Part shown: one piece after another, positions 25,311-33,431 of the stretch
Layout of the letters: each line of letters starts with the position of its first letter
How positions within the stretch are numbered: the stretch's first letter is position 1
NCBI GenBank assembly: GCA_023405135.1
Contig: JAEXYZ010000061.1
Location: forward strand, 1-47,776
Reading direction: 5' to 3'
DNA length: 47,776 bases
Source: Bacillota bacterium
GTDB lineage: Bacteria; Bacillota; Bacilli; Bacillales_A; Planococcaceae
The notes under the pieces: model-generated
What the model saw: only the letters and a program-made list of their open reading frames with translations
Database searches by the model: none
What the model was told of the DNA's origin: nothing
Position numbers and translations under genes: made by a program

Positions 25311-25622
25311 ATGGTACATGAACACAATCACGAACATGAACATCGACATATTACAATTGTAGATGAAAACGGAAATGAACAACTATGCGAAGTACTTCAC
25401 ACTTTTGATTCTGAAGAATTCGGTAAATCATATGTTCTTTATTCTTTAGTAGGTGCTGAAGAAGATGATGAAGGACAAATCGAAATTTTTGCATCAGCTT
25501 TTGTTCCATCTGAAAATGGTGAAGATGGGGAATTAGAACCTATTGAAACTGAAGCAGAATGGGATTTAATTGAAGATGTTTTAAATGCACTTGAAGATGA
25601 ATTTGATGATGAAGAAGAATAA
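25311..25622 (+). CDS. yrzB: DUF1292 protein YrzB
   Basis: 103-aa acidic protein of the UPF0473/DUF1292 family. The single domain reads HITIVDENGNEQLCEVLHTF, SYVLYSLVGAEEDDEGQIEIFASAFVPSENGE and a C-terminal W-D/E-x-I-E-V-L-N-A-L-E-D-E helix. A histidine-rich start (HEHNHEHEHRH) is unusual and could bind metal. It is conserved next to ruvX in Bacillales. GAGGTGA precedes the ATG. Function unknown. Confidence 0.9.
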   Translation: MVHEHNHEHEHRHITIVDENGNEQLCEVLHTFDSEEFGKSYVLYSLVGAEEDDEGQIEIFASAFVPSENGEDGELEPIETEAEWDLIEDVLNALEDEFDDEEE

Positions 25623-25636
25623 TAATTAGTAAAAAT

Positions 25637-25670
25637 AAAAGGTAGGCTATTCATATGCCTACCTTTTTTT
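25637..25670 (+). terminator. Terminator of yrzB
   Basis: AAAAGGTAGGC (25637-25647) pairs with GCCTACCTTTT (25657-25667), then TTT. Confidence 0.88.
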
Positions 25671-25693
25671 AACTAATAGAAGGGATGAGTGAA

Positions 25694-26215
25694 ATGGAAG
25701 AACTATATTTTAAAGTATTAATGGATGATGGTTCGGATCAATTATGCAAAGTAGTATTCACGTTCGATAGCGATGATTTATCTTACGTACTATATTCTAC
25801 TGTTGATGATGCTGGAAATGAAAGCGAAGAAATTTCAGCACTCCGTTATGAATTAGACGAGGATGGTAAAATGACAAACTTTACACCACTTGAAACAGAA
25901 GAAGAGTGGGATATGGTTGAAGAAGTGTTAAATACGTTAGTTGCAGAGTTTGGAGACGGCGAGGAAGATTACTTCACTATTTTTGATGAAGATGGTGAAG
26001 AAATTGAATGTGAGGTACTTCATCGATTTGAACTTAAAGATTTTAATAAATCTTATATTCTTTATACTTACGCTGAACAAGATGGAAGTGTTGGTGAAAT
26101 CTTTGCTGCAGCATACGTTCCCGGTGACAATGGTGAAATAGAAGAACTTTTACCAATCGATAGTGATGAGGAATGGGAAAAAATTGAGAAAGAGTTAGAA
26201 TTTATAAATCAATAA
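25694..26215 (+). CDS. Double-DUF1292 protein
   Basis: 173 aa comprising two DUF1292 domains in tandem. Copy one (about 1-85) reads EELYFKVLMDDGSDQLCKVV ... SYVLYSTVDDAGNES ... EEEWDMVEEVLNTLVAEFGD. Copy two (about 89-173) reads DYFTIFDEDGEEIECEVLHRF ... SYILYTYAEQDGSVGEIFAAAYVPGDNGEIEELLPI ... EEWEKIEKELEF. Both match yrzB immediately upstream, so it looks like a duplication of yrzB followed by an internal fusion. I chose the ATG at 25694 over 25685 because AAGGG is directly against the latter. It has its own terminator. Function unknown. Confidence 0.85.
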   Translation: MEELYFKVLMDDGSDQLCKVVFTFDSDDLSYVLYSTVDDAGNESEEISALRYELDEDGKMTNFTPLETEEEWDMVEEVLNTLVAEFGDGEEDYFTIFDEDGEEIECEVLHRFELKDFNKSYILYTYAEQDGSVGEIFAAAYVPGDNGEIEELLPIDSDEEWEKIEKELEFINQ

Positions 26216-26224
26216 TTAAGTATT

Positions 26225-26262
26225 AAACGCTAAAGCAAACTAATTGTTTTAGCGTTTTTTAT
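26225..26262 (+). terminator. Terminator of the double-DUF1292 gene
   Basis: AAACGCTAAA (26225-26234) pairs with TTTAGCGTTT (26248-26257), with an inner CAA/TTG extension, then TTT. Confidence 0.85.
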
Positions 26263-26347
26263 CTCTTAATAGTGACGTAGGTATGTTAAATATAAACTGT
26301 ACGAATTCATGCATACAATTTCTTTTTAGATCCTATAGGCTTAATTC

Positions 26348-26540
26348 GGGCACATAGAAACAAATTGGGGCGTATAGAACCGAATACGGGCACATAGAAA
26401 CAAATTGGATCGCATAGAACCGAATACGTGCACATGGCAACAAATTGGGTCACATAGAACCCAAATATGGGCACATAGAAACGAATTCAATCACATGGAA
26501 CTAAAAACGGTCACATAAATTGATTTCGATTCCATAGAAA
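26348..26540. repeat. Tandem array 3: about ten 20-bp units
   Basis: CACATAGAA-like cores occur at 26351, 26371, 26391, 26411, 26431, 26451, 26472, 26492, 26512 and 26532, an almost exact 20-bp step with one 21-bp step. Two unit types alternate in the first half: GGGCACATAGAAACAAATT and GGCGYATAGAACCGAATAC, so there is a 40-bp higher-order repeat. The array lies between the double-DUF1292 terminator and the mltG promoter. Copies decay towards the 3' end. Confidence 0.88.
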
Positions 26541-26655
26541 AATCACCTATATAACATCTCTTTTAACCCGTAAAAAAGGTCAAACTATATTGTACCTCCA
26601 GATACGTTTTCGGCGCAGAAATAAGGCGTCTTTTACTCGCAAAAAACGTCTTATA

Positions 26656-26684
26656 TTGTCACTATCTCTATTTTCTTGTATTAT
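26656..26684 (+). promoter_or_regulatory. Promoter of mltG
   Basis: TTGTCA (26656-26661), 17-nt spacer, TATTAT (26679-26684); predicted start about 20 nt before the GTG codon. Confidence 0.6.
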
Positions 26685-26710
26685 ATTAGGAGATATGAGG
26701 GGGTACGTCG

Positions 26711-27823
26711 GTGGAATCAAAAAAGCATGAGATGATTAAAAAGATGAAGGAACGGAAAAAGGAAGGTAGAGTCGTGCGTCGAATTGTAACGGTTGTAACT
26801 CTTGTTGTACTATTAATTGTTGGGATTGTTGGGGTTAGTGGCTACTTCTATGTAAAGTCGGCATTAGAACCTCTTGATCCAGAATCAACAACTGAGATTC
26901 CTGTTGAAATTCCGATGGGTTCAGGGTTGAATACAATTGCAACAATATTAGAATCGAATGGTATTATTAAAGATGCACGTATTTTTAAATACTATACAAA
27001 ATTCAAAAATGAGACAAGCTTTCAGGCTGGAAATTATACAATGACACAGTCAATGACTTTAGATGAAATTATTGAAAGTTTGAAAACTGGTAAAGTATAT
27101 CGAGAACCTGTTTTTACTGTTACGGTTCCAGAGGGATTAACACTTGAGCAAATTTCCAACATAATCGAAAAAAATACGGAGTACACAGCCGATCAATTTA
27201 TGGAAAAAGTAACGAATAGCCAATTTATAGAAGATATGAAGGGTACTTATCCGGAGTTACTCACTGAAGAAGTTATGGATGGTAACATTCGTTATACCCT
27301 TGAAGGTTATTTATATCCAGCGACTTATGCATTTTATGAAGAACATCCTTCATTAGAAGAAATTATTGCAACAATGATTTCTCAAACAAATGATATTATT
27401 GCTGAATATCGGTCAGTTCTTGAAGAAAAGCAAATGTCTGTACATGAATTGCTTACCTTTGCTTCACTTCTTGAAGAAGAAGCAACAGCCCAAACGGATC
27501 GTGAAACTATAGCAAGCGTATTTTATAATCGTTTAGAAGTTGAAATGCCATTACAAACAGATCCAACTGTATTGTATGCATTAGGAAATCATAAAGAGCA
27601 AGTTCTTTATGAAGATTTAGAAGTTGAAAATCCATATAACACTTATATAAATCAAGGTCTACCACCGGGTCCGATTGCAAACGCAGGGAAAAGTTCGATT
27701 GAAGCTGCACTTAATCCAACAGATACTAATTACCTTTACTTCTTAGCGGATAAAGAAGGAAATAATCATTTTGCAAAAACATACGACGAACATTTGCAAA
27801 ATATAGACAAATTTTTACAATGA
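26711..27823 (+). CDS. mltG: Endolytic murein transglycosylase MltG (YceG)
   Basis: Membrane-anchored lytic transglycosylase that cleaves nascent glycan strands and sets their length. The 370-aa protein has a basic cytoplasmic tail, one transmembrane helix (about 25-48), a LysM-like segment (IPVEIPMGSGLNTIATILES) and the YceG catalytic domain with LEGYLYPATYAF, ASLLEEEA (251-258, containing the catalytic Glu), IASVFYNRL, MPLQTDPTVLYALG and NPYNTYINQGLPPGPIANAG. The start is GTG with GAGGGGG upstream. It has its own promoter and terminator. Confidence 0.95.
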   Translation: MESKKHEMIKKMKERKKEGRVVRRIVTVVTLVVLLIVGIVGVSGYFYVKSALEPLDPESTTEIPVEIPMGSGLNTIATILESNGIIKDARIFKYYTKFKNETSFQAGNYTMTQSMTLDEIIESLKTGKVYREPVFTVTVPEGLTLEQISNIIEKNTEYTADQFMEKVTNSQFIEDMKGTYPELLTEEVMDGNIRYTLEGYLYPATYAFYEEHPSLEEIIATMISQTNDIIAEYRSVLEEKQMSVHELLTFASLLEEEATAQTDRETIASVFYNRLEVEMPLQTDPTVLYALGNHKEQVLYEDLEVENPYNTYINQGLPPGPIANAGKSSIEAALNPTDTNYLYFLADKEGNNHFAKTYDEHLQNIDKFLQ

Positions 27824-27849
27824 TTATCTTTAATTAATTTAAGCTAATA

Positions 27850-27888
27850 AAAGACAAACTCTAGCAAAATAGAGTTTGTCTTTATAAT
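27850..27888 (+). terminator. Terminator of mltG
   Basis: Perfect 14-bp stem (27850-27863 with 27870-27883), loop GCAAAA; the T-run is short. Confidence 0.75.
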
Positions 27889-27889
27889 G

Positions 27890-28181
27890 AATAAAGTAAT
27901 TTATAATTTTCAACGATATATTTATAAAGATTATTCGCATTCCATCTGTTTTCGTGATATTATAAATTGTGATTTTTTTTGTACTGATTGGAAATGGGTT
28001 TTTTGAGTTTTTAAATCATATAGCTATGATTCAATTGTACCAACTTGTCGTTTGGTCTTTTTTCTTTTATAGACAATAAAATACTTGAATCGATAGGTAT
28101 TACAATTACCAGTCCATTTATAGGTACATCAAAGCGTAATTAATAGTTTGAAAAGTTATCTTATTAAAAGGGGTTCGTACA
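27890..28181. other. Intergenic region before trmR
   Basis: About 290 bp, AT-rich, with several T-runs. I see no convincing promoter, repeat, riboswitch or small gene. The only clear signal is the AAAAGGGG ribosome binding site for trmR at its end. Confidence 0.4.
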
Positions 28182-28814
28182 ATGGAATTTTCAAAAGAGT
28201 ATATGGAATCCTTTATTAAACCACGCAATGAATTGTTTAGCGAAATGGAAACGTATGCAGAAATTCATCATGTACCGATTATGCAATTGCCAGCAATCGA
28301 TGCTTTAATTCAACTGCTACGCATTCAAAAGCCAACTAGTATATTAGAAATTGGTACAGCAATCGGTTACTCGGCATTACGAATGGCAACTGCTTTACCG
28401 CATTGTAATATCGTTACAGTTGAAAGGGATTCAGAACGTGTCCAGGCGGCGAAGGAATTTATTGCTCGTTCTGAAGTGGCAAATCAAATTACGATAATTG
28501 AAGGTGATGCGTTGGAAGTAGACGATGAAAAGTTACATTCTACTTTTGATGCTGTTTTTATTGATGCTGCAAAAGGTCAATACATGCGTTTTTTTGAAAA
28601 GTATTCGCCACTTGTACCATCAGGTGGTGTTTTGTATATCGATAATATGTATATGCACGGGCTATCTGATTTAGATATAAAGGAAGTACCACGTAGAAAA
28701 AGAACGATGATCCGAAATTTAAAAACTTTCACTGACTGGATTATGAAACATCCTGAATATGATAGTACGTTTTTCCCTATCGGTGACGGTTTATTAATTT
28801 GTTTGAAGAGGTGA
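28182..28814 (+). CDS. trmR: tRNA 5-hydroxyuridine methyltransferase (YrrM/TrmR)
   Basis: SAM-dependent O-methyltransferase converting 5-hydroxyuridine to 5-methoxyuridine at wobble U34. The 210-aa class-I Rossmann fold shows motif I ILEIGTAIGYSALRMA, acidic E in VTVERD, IIEGDALEV, and DAVFIDAAKGQY with the metal-binding Asp; GGVLYIDNMYMHG follows. It is directly followed by the two U32 peptidase-family genes (6-nt gap) that make the hydroxyuridine in B. subtilis, which supports the specific role over a generic catechol O-methyltransferase call. Confidence 0.92.
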   Translation: MEFSKEYMESFIKPRNELFSEMETYAEIHHVPIMQLPAIDALIQLLRIQKPTSILEIGTAIGYSALRMATALPHCNIVTVERDSERVQAAKEFIARSEVANQITIIEGDALEVDDEKLHSTFDAVFIDAAKGQYMRFFEKYSPLVPSGGVLYIDNMYMHGLSDLDIKEVPRRKRTMIRNLKTFTDWIMKHPEYDSTFFPIGDGLLICLKR

Positions 28815-28820
28815 CGTTAA

Positions 28821-29753
28821 ATGAAAAAACCTGAATTGTTAGTAACACCTAAAACGGTGGAGCATATTAAAGTTTTAATTGAGGCAGGTGCAGATGCATT
28901 TGTAATTGGTGAACAAAAATTTGGTTTGCGATTAGCTGGTGAATTTTCAGTTTCACAAGTTGAAGAAGCAACAAAATTAATACATGAATCTGGCAAAAAA
29001 GTATATGTAGCAGTTAATGCATTATTTCATAATGATCGTCTAGATGCTTTAGATGATTATTTAAAGGAAATGCAAAGGATCGGTGTAGATGCACTTATTT
29101 TTGGTGATCCTGCCGTTGTGGTGTCAGTTCGTGAATTAGGCATAACTATTCCGCTGCATTGGAACCCAGAAACAATTGCTACAAACTGGTTCCAAGCAAA
29201 TTATTGGGCTGATCGTGGAGCAAAACGCGCGGTGCTTGCTCGTGAACTTTCATTAGATGAAGTGTTAGAAATAAAAGAAAATGCAAGACCAGAAATTGAA
29301 GTTCAAGTACATGGCATGACATGTATGTTCCAATCAAAACGCTCTTTATTAGGAAATTATTTCTTATATCGTAATGAAGTAATGGAAGTAGAAAATCGTA
29401 AAGAAAATAAAAACATGTTCTTACATGACAAAGAGAGAAAAAATAAATATCCAATTTACGAAGACTTAAACGGTACACATATTTTTTCACCAAATGATAT
29501 GTGTTTAATTGATGAATTAACGGAACTTTTCGAAGGTGGAATTGATTCATTAAAATTTGATGGTGTACTGCAAACTGAAGATTACATCACTACGACAACA
29601 AATTGCTACCGACAAGCAATTGATGCTTACTTTGATAAAGGTGAAGATGCTTATGAAGCAATTAAGGACGAGCTTTTATCAAAAATTGAAGAAATTCAAC
29701 CATCAAACCGTCCATTAGATACTGGATTTATCTTCAAGGAAACAGTTTATTAA
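28821..29753 (+). CDS. yrrN: U32-family protein for tRNA hydroxylation (YrrN/TrhP1)
   Basis: 310 aa, U32 peptidase family. In B. subtilis the YrrN/YrrO pair is needed for prephenate-dependent 5-hydroxyuridine formation in tRNA. The first half resembles YrrO (ELLVTPKTVEHIKVLIEAGADAFVIGEQKFGLRL), but the cysteine cluster of the family is missing: the equivalent segment QVHGMTCMFQSKRSLLGNY keeps only one Cys. So it probably lacks the Fe-S cluster and acts as partner of YrrO. The AAGAGGTGA ribosome binding site lies over the end of trmR. Confidence 0.9.
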   Translation: MKKPELLVTPKTVEHIKVLIEAGADAFVIGEQKFGLRLAGEFSVSQVEEATKLIHESGKKVYVAVNALFHNDRLDALDDYLKEMQRIGVDALIFGDPAVVVSVRELGITIPLHWNPETIATNWFQANYWADRGAKRAVLARELSLDEVLEIKENARPEIEVQVHGMTCMFQSKRSLLGNYFLYRNEVMEVENRKENKNMFLHDKERKNKYPIYEDLNGTHIFSPNDMCLIDELTELFEGGIDSLKFDGVLQTEDYITTTTNCYRQAIDAYFDKGEDAYEAIKDELLSKIEEIQPSNRPLDTGFIFKETVY

Positions 29754-29769
29754 GATCGGAGGCTTTGAA

Positions 29770-31047
29770 TTGTTACAATTAATTGAAAACGAAAAAATTC
29801 GTGAAACCGTTAATGGTAAACGTGTTATAACAAAAAAACCAGAATTACTAGCACCTGCTGGAAGTTTAGAAAAATTAAAAGTTGCGGTTCATTATGGAGC
29901 AGACGCAGTATTTATCGGCGGTCAAGAATTTGGGTTACGCTCAAATGCGGATAATTTCTCGATTGAAGAAATGCGTGAAGGTGTTGAATTTGCAAAAAAA
30001 TACGGAGCAGTTGTATACGTAACAACAAACATTTTTGCACATAATGAGAACATGGATGGACTAGAAGAATATCTTCAAGCGATTGAAGGTGCAGGTGTAA
30101 AGGGAATTATCGTAGCGGATCCGCTAATTATTGAAACATGTCGTCGTGTTGCTCCTAAATTAGAAATTCATCTTTCTACACAGCAATCATTATCGAACTG
30201 GAAAGCTGTGAAGTATTGGAAACAAGAAGGTCTTCATCGAGTAGTATTAGCCCGTGAAGTTGGGGCAGAAGAAATGCTGAAAATGAAAGAAGAAGTCGAT
30301 ATTGAAATTGAAGCGTTCGTACATGGTGCGATGTGTATCGCTTATTCTGGTCGTTGTGTTTTATCAAATCATATGACTGCCCGTGACTCAAATCGCGGTG
30401 GATGCTGTCAATCATGTCGCTGGGACTACGATCTGTATGAAAATGTAGATGGACAAGAAAAGGCTTTATTTAATGAAGGTGATGCTCCATTTGCAATGAG
30501 TCCTAAAGACTTAAAATTAATCGAATCAATTCCACATATGATTGAACTTGGCATTGACTCTTTAAAAGTTGAAGGGCGTATGAAATCAATTCACTATGTG
30601 GCTACAGTAATTTCTGTATATCGTAAAGTTATTGATGCATACTGCGCAGACCCTGAAAACTTTAAAATAAAAAAAGAATGGTTAGAAGAGTTAGATCGTT
30701 GTGCTAACCGTGCAACTGCTTCAGCATTTTTTGAGGGTGAACCAAGCTATAAACAACAAATGTTTGGTTTCCATGCTTCGAAAATGAAATGGGATTTCGC
30801 AGGACTTGTACTTGATTATAATCAAGAAACACAAATGGTTACTTTACAGCAACGTAATTACTTTAAACCAGGCGATACGATCGAATTCTTTGGACCTGAT
30901 ATTGAGTCGTTCAAAATGGAAGTGGGCCAAATTTGGGATGAAGACGGTAATGAAATTGAAGTTGCAAATCATCCATTACAAATAGTGAAATTTAAAGTTG
31001 AGCGTCCGTTGTTCCCATACAACATGATGCGAAAGGAGAATAAATAA
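29770..31047 (+). CDS. yrrO: U32-family protein for tRNA hydroxylation (YrrO/TrhP2)
   Basis: 425-aa U32 family protein, the cysteine-bearing partner of YrrN in 5-hydroxyuridine synthesis at U34. N-terminal TIM-barrel part: KKPELLAPAGSLEKLKVAVH, YGADAVFIGGQEFGLRSNAD. The family signature EAFVHGAMCIAYSGRCVLSN then GGCCQSCRW supplies the four-cysteine Fe-S site. A C-terminal beta domain follows (about 330-425). The TTG start has GGAGG at 7-nt spacing. It overlaps nothing but abuts udk exactly (stop then ATG). Confidence 0.93.
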   Translation: MLQLIENEKIRETVNGKRVITKKPELLAPAGSLEKLKVAVHYGADAVFIGGQEFGLRSNADNFSIEEMREGVEFAKKYGAVVYVTTNIFAHNENMDGLEEYLQAIEGAGVKGIIVADPLIIETCRRVAPKLEIHLSTQQSLSNWKAVKYWKQEGLHRVVLAREVGAEEMLKMKEEVDIEIEAFVHGAMCIAYSGRCVLSNHMTARDSNRGGCCQSCRWDYDLYENVDGQEKALFNEGDAPFAMSPKDLKLIESIPHMIELGIDSLKVEGRMKSIHYVATVISVYRKVIDAYCADPENFKIKKEWLEELDRCANRATASAFFEGEPSYKQQMFGFHASKMKWDFAGLVLDYNQETQMVTLQQRNYFKPGDTIEFFGPDIESFKMEVGQIWDEDGNEIEVANHPLQIVKFKVERPLFPYNMMRKENK

Positions 31048-31686
31048 ATGTCAAAGAAGCGTCCTATCGTCATCGGGATTGCAGGCGGTTCATGCTCGGG
31101 GAAAACGAGCGTAACACATGCCATTTATGATGTTTTCAGAGAGCATTCAGTAGTTGTAATTGAACAAGACTTTTATTATAAAAATCAAAGTCATTTAACC
31201 TTTGAAGAAAGATTAAAGACAAATTATGACCATCCGTTAGCCTTTGATAATGATTTATTAATTGAGCATTTAAACAATTTGCTGCAACGAAAACCGATTG
31301 AAAAACCAGTATATGATTACGTAAATCATACTCGTGCTGAAGAAGTTATACATGTTGAACCAAAAGATGTTATTATACTAGAAGGAATCTTAGTATTGGA
31401 AGATAAACGGTTACGTGATTTAATGGATATAAAATTGTTTGTAGATACAGATTCCGATTTACGTATAATTCGTCGCATTGAGCGGGATATTAAGGAACGA
31501 GGAAGAACAATTGATTCTGTAATCGAACAATATTTAACTGCAGTGCGACCAATGCATAACTTATTTATAGAACCAACTAAACGATATGCAGATGTCATTA
31601 TTCCTGAAGGTGGAGAAAATGAAGTTGCAATCGACTTAATGGTAACAAAAATTAAAACAATTCTTGAAACAATGACAATTGTGTAA
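31048..31686 (+). CDS. udk: Uridine kinase
   Basis: Pyrimidine salvage: phosphorylates uridine and cytidine. The 212-aa P-loop kinase has Walker A GGSCSGKTS at 13-21, the DFYYK motif (40s), NYDHPLAFDND and PVYDYVNHTR for nucleoside binding, ILEGILVL (Walker B-like) and the LID segment RRIERDIKERGRT. AAAGGAG precedes the ATG, which directly follows the yrrO stop, so it is the last gene of the trmR-yrrN-yrrO-udk operon. Confidence 0.96.
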   Translation: MSKKRPIVIGIAGGSCSGKTSVTHAIYDVFREHSVVVIEQDFYYKNQSHLTFEERLKTNYDHPLAFDNDLLIEHLNNLLQRKPIEKPVYDYVNHTRAEEVIHVEPKDVIILEGILVLEDKRLRDLMDIKLFVDTDSDLRIIRRIERDIKERGRTIDSVIEQYLTAVRPMHNLFIEPTKRYADVIIPEGGENEVAIDLMVTKIKTILETMTIV

Positions 31687-31756
31687 TATGATGAGTAAGT
31701 ATTGGAATAATTTAGTACCTTTCTAAGTTTATCAAATAACATACAACAATAAAATT

Positions 31757-31837
31757 CGGTTAATAGTTAAGTGAACAAAAAGGCTTCTAATAGTCCTTTA
31801 TGTCTCATATGCTTAACTACTAACCGGGTTTTCTTAT
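31757..31837 (+). terminator. Terminator of the trmR-udk operon
   Basis: 15-nt arms 31757-31771 and 31812-31826 (one A-C mismatch) enclosing an inner AAAGG/CCTTT hairpin, then GGTTTTCTTATTA. Confidence 0.65.
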
Positions 31838-31868
31838 TACACTTTTTAAAAATGCATAAAGAAAACGA

Positions 31869-31896
31869 TTGCATTATTAAAGATAAGGTGTATAGT
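31869..31896 (+). promoter_or_regulatory. Promoter of greA
   Basis: TTGCAT (31869-31874), 16-nt spacer, TATAGT (31891-31896). Confidence 0.5.
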
Positions 31897-31942
31897 ATTG
31901 TTTCAAGTAAAATTATTGTAAGTAGTTAAGGAGTGAAATGTC

Positions 31943-32428
31943 TTGGCAAATGAAAAACAATATCCAATGACTTTAGCGGGTAAGCAAAAATTAGAGGAAG
32001 AATTAGAGCATTTAAAAACAGTAAAACGTAAAGAAGTTGTTGAACGAATTAAAATCGCTCGTAGTTTTGGAGATTTATCTGAGAACTCTGAATACGATTC
32101 TGCTAAAGAAGAACAAGGTTTTGTTGAAGGACGAATTTCTGCAATTGAATCAATGCTGCGTAATGCAATAATTATAGAGGAAGCAGAGGGTCAAAGTGAT
32201 ATCGTTACTTTAGGAAAAACAGTTACTTTTGTTGAATTACCAGATGGCGATGAAGAAGAATATACAATCGTTGGTTCAGCAGAAGCGGATCCTTTCGAAG
32301 GGAGAATTTCAAACGATTCTCCAATTGCAAAAGCATTACTAAATCATAAAGTTGACGATATTGTAAAACTAACAACACCAGGTGGAGATATGGAAGTACG
32401 TATTATTTCCATTAAAACTGCTAAATAA
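31943..32428 (+). CDS. greA: Transcript cleavage factor GreA
   Basis: Enters the RNA polymerase secondary channel and rescues backtracked complexes by stimulating transcript cleavage. The 161-aa protein has the N-terminal antiparallel coiled coil with the acidic tip SFGDLSENSEYDSAKEEQ, followed by the FKBP-like C-terminal domain (YTIVGSAEADPFEGRISNDS, PIAKALLNHKVDD). The TTG start is supported by AAGGAG 9 nt upstream and matches B. subtilis GreA. Flanked by its own promoter and terminator. Confidence 0.96.
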   Translation: MANEKQYPMTLAGKQKLEEELEHLKTVKRKEVVERIKIARSFGDLSENSEYDSAKEEQGFVEGRISAIESMLRNAIIIEEAEGQSDIVTLGKTVTFVELPDGDEEEYTIVGSAEADPFEGRISNDSPIAKALLNHKVDDIVKLTTPGGDMEVRIISIKTAK

Positions 32429-32490
32429 TAAAAGTTCCGTTCAACTGGCTAATCATATACATAGCCAATCGAATATGAAATGACATAATA

Positions 32491-32535
32491 AAAATAAGCC
32501 TTCTCATATGTTATTGAGGCGGCTTATTTTTGTTT
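32491..32535 (+). terminator. Terminator of greA
   Basis: AAAATAAGCC (32491-32500) pairs with GGCTTATTTT (32521-32530); inner TCTCA/TGAGG pairing. Confidence 0.8.
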
Positions 32536-32692
32536 ATAAACTATGCATTACTTATAATTCAAGGGTAATACATACTTTTCATTTATTATAATTGCTTAAC
32601 AAATACATTAAAAATTGACAGTAATTATAGTCTTCTTTGATTGTTTATTGATAAAATAAAAGATATATGTGTCAAAGGAGGATTCAAGTCCC

Positions 32693-33361
32693 ATGTCTAA
32701 AGAAGAACACAATATATTAACTCGTTCTGAAAAACGTAAACAGCGTAGTCAAAAGCGAAAAAAGATGGATCGTCTTTTAAATGTATTAATCGCGATTGTA
32801 TCAATTCTTATTGTCTTAAATCTAATCGCCGTTTTTAATGATGATAATGATAAAGAAAATAAACAAGAACAAGTAAGTGAAACAACAGAAAATGAAAATG
32901 AAGAAGTTGCTAATCAAGATAACGAAGAAAATGAACAAAATACAGATAAGATAGATAATACTGAACAAAATAATGATGAATCTGTAAAAGCTGCTTCAAA
33001 TAATGAATTAACACAAGTAATCGCTCAAGCTTCGAATGATCCAAATGTTGAAGAGGTGATTATTGATCCAAATTGGAAACCAACTTCAACTGGACAAACA
33101 GGCGAACATGTTTCAACTTATGAGGAAGGGCATATCGATTACGAAGAAAAACTTGTAACGTTTCGTAATGCTGTAAATCTTGAAGAGAATAATATTATTT
33201 TTTGGTCTGTAAAAAATAATGGAAGTGCTGATTCTTCTGTTGCTGTAGTTTCTTCAAAGGACCGCTCAGAAAAATATCGAATTTTCATTGAATGGGTGCA
33301 AAATGAAGGATGGAAACCAACGAAAGTAGAAAAACTTTCACAACTAGAAGGTACCTATTAA
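32693..33361 (+). CDS. yrrS: YrrS-like DUF1510 membrane-anchored protein
   Basis: 222 aa. A strongly basic N-terminal tail (RSEKRKQRSQKRKKMDR) leads into one transmembrane helix (about 27-47), then a 65-residue acidic, Asn/Glu-rich linker and a C-terminal DUF1510 domain (about 125-222) with NWKPTSTGQTGEHVSTY and FIEWVQNEGWKPTKVEKL. The domain is expected outside the cell. B. subtilis YrrS is encoded after greA in the same way. I chose the ATG at 32693, 11 nt after AAAGGAGG, over an upstream GTG that would begin before that site. Function unknown. Confidence 0.87.
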   Translation: MSKEEHNILTRSEKRKQRSQKRKKMDRLLNVLIAIVSILIVLNLIAVFNDDNDKENKQEQVSETTENENEEVANQDNEENEQNTDKIDNTEQNNDESVKAASNNELTQVIAQASNDPNVEEVIIDPNWKPTSTGQTGEHVSTYEEGHIDYEEKLVTFRNAVNLEENNIIFWSVKNNGSADSSVAVVSSKDRSEKYRIFIEWVQNEGWKPTKVEKLSQLEGTY

Positions 33362-33370
33362 CAATAAGCG

Positions 33371-33399
33371 TTGACGAATGACCATAATTTATTTATGTT
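33371..33399 (+). promoter_or_regulatory. Promoter of mtnN
   Basis: TTGACG (33371-33376), 17-nt spacer, TATGTT (33394-33399). Confidence 0.45.
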
Positions 33400-33431
33400 A
33401 AATTATGTGTCAAGAATTGGAGGAAACGAAT

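Noticed and set aside
29179..29550. Long reverse-strand frame opposite yrrN, and similar antisense frames opposite alaS, recD2 and mnmA
   Set aside because: They are shadows of genuine genes, without ribosome binding sites, with Leu/His-rich composition typical of antisense frames.
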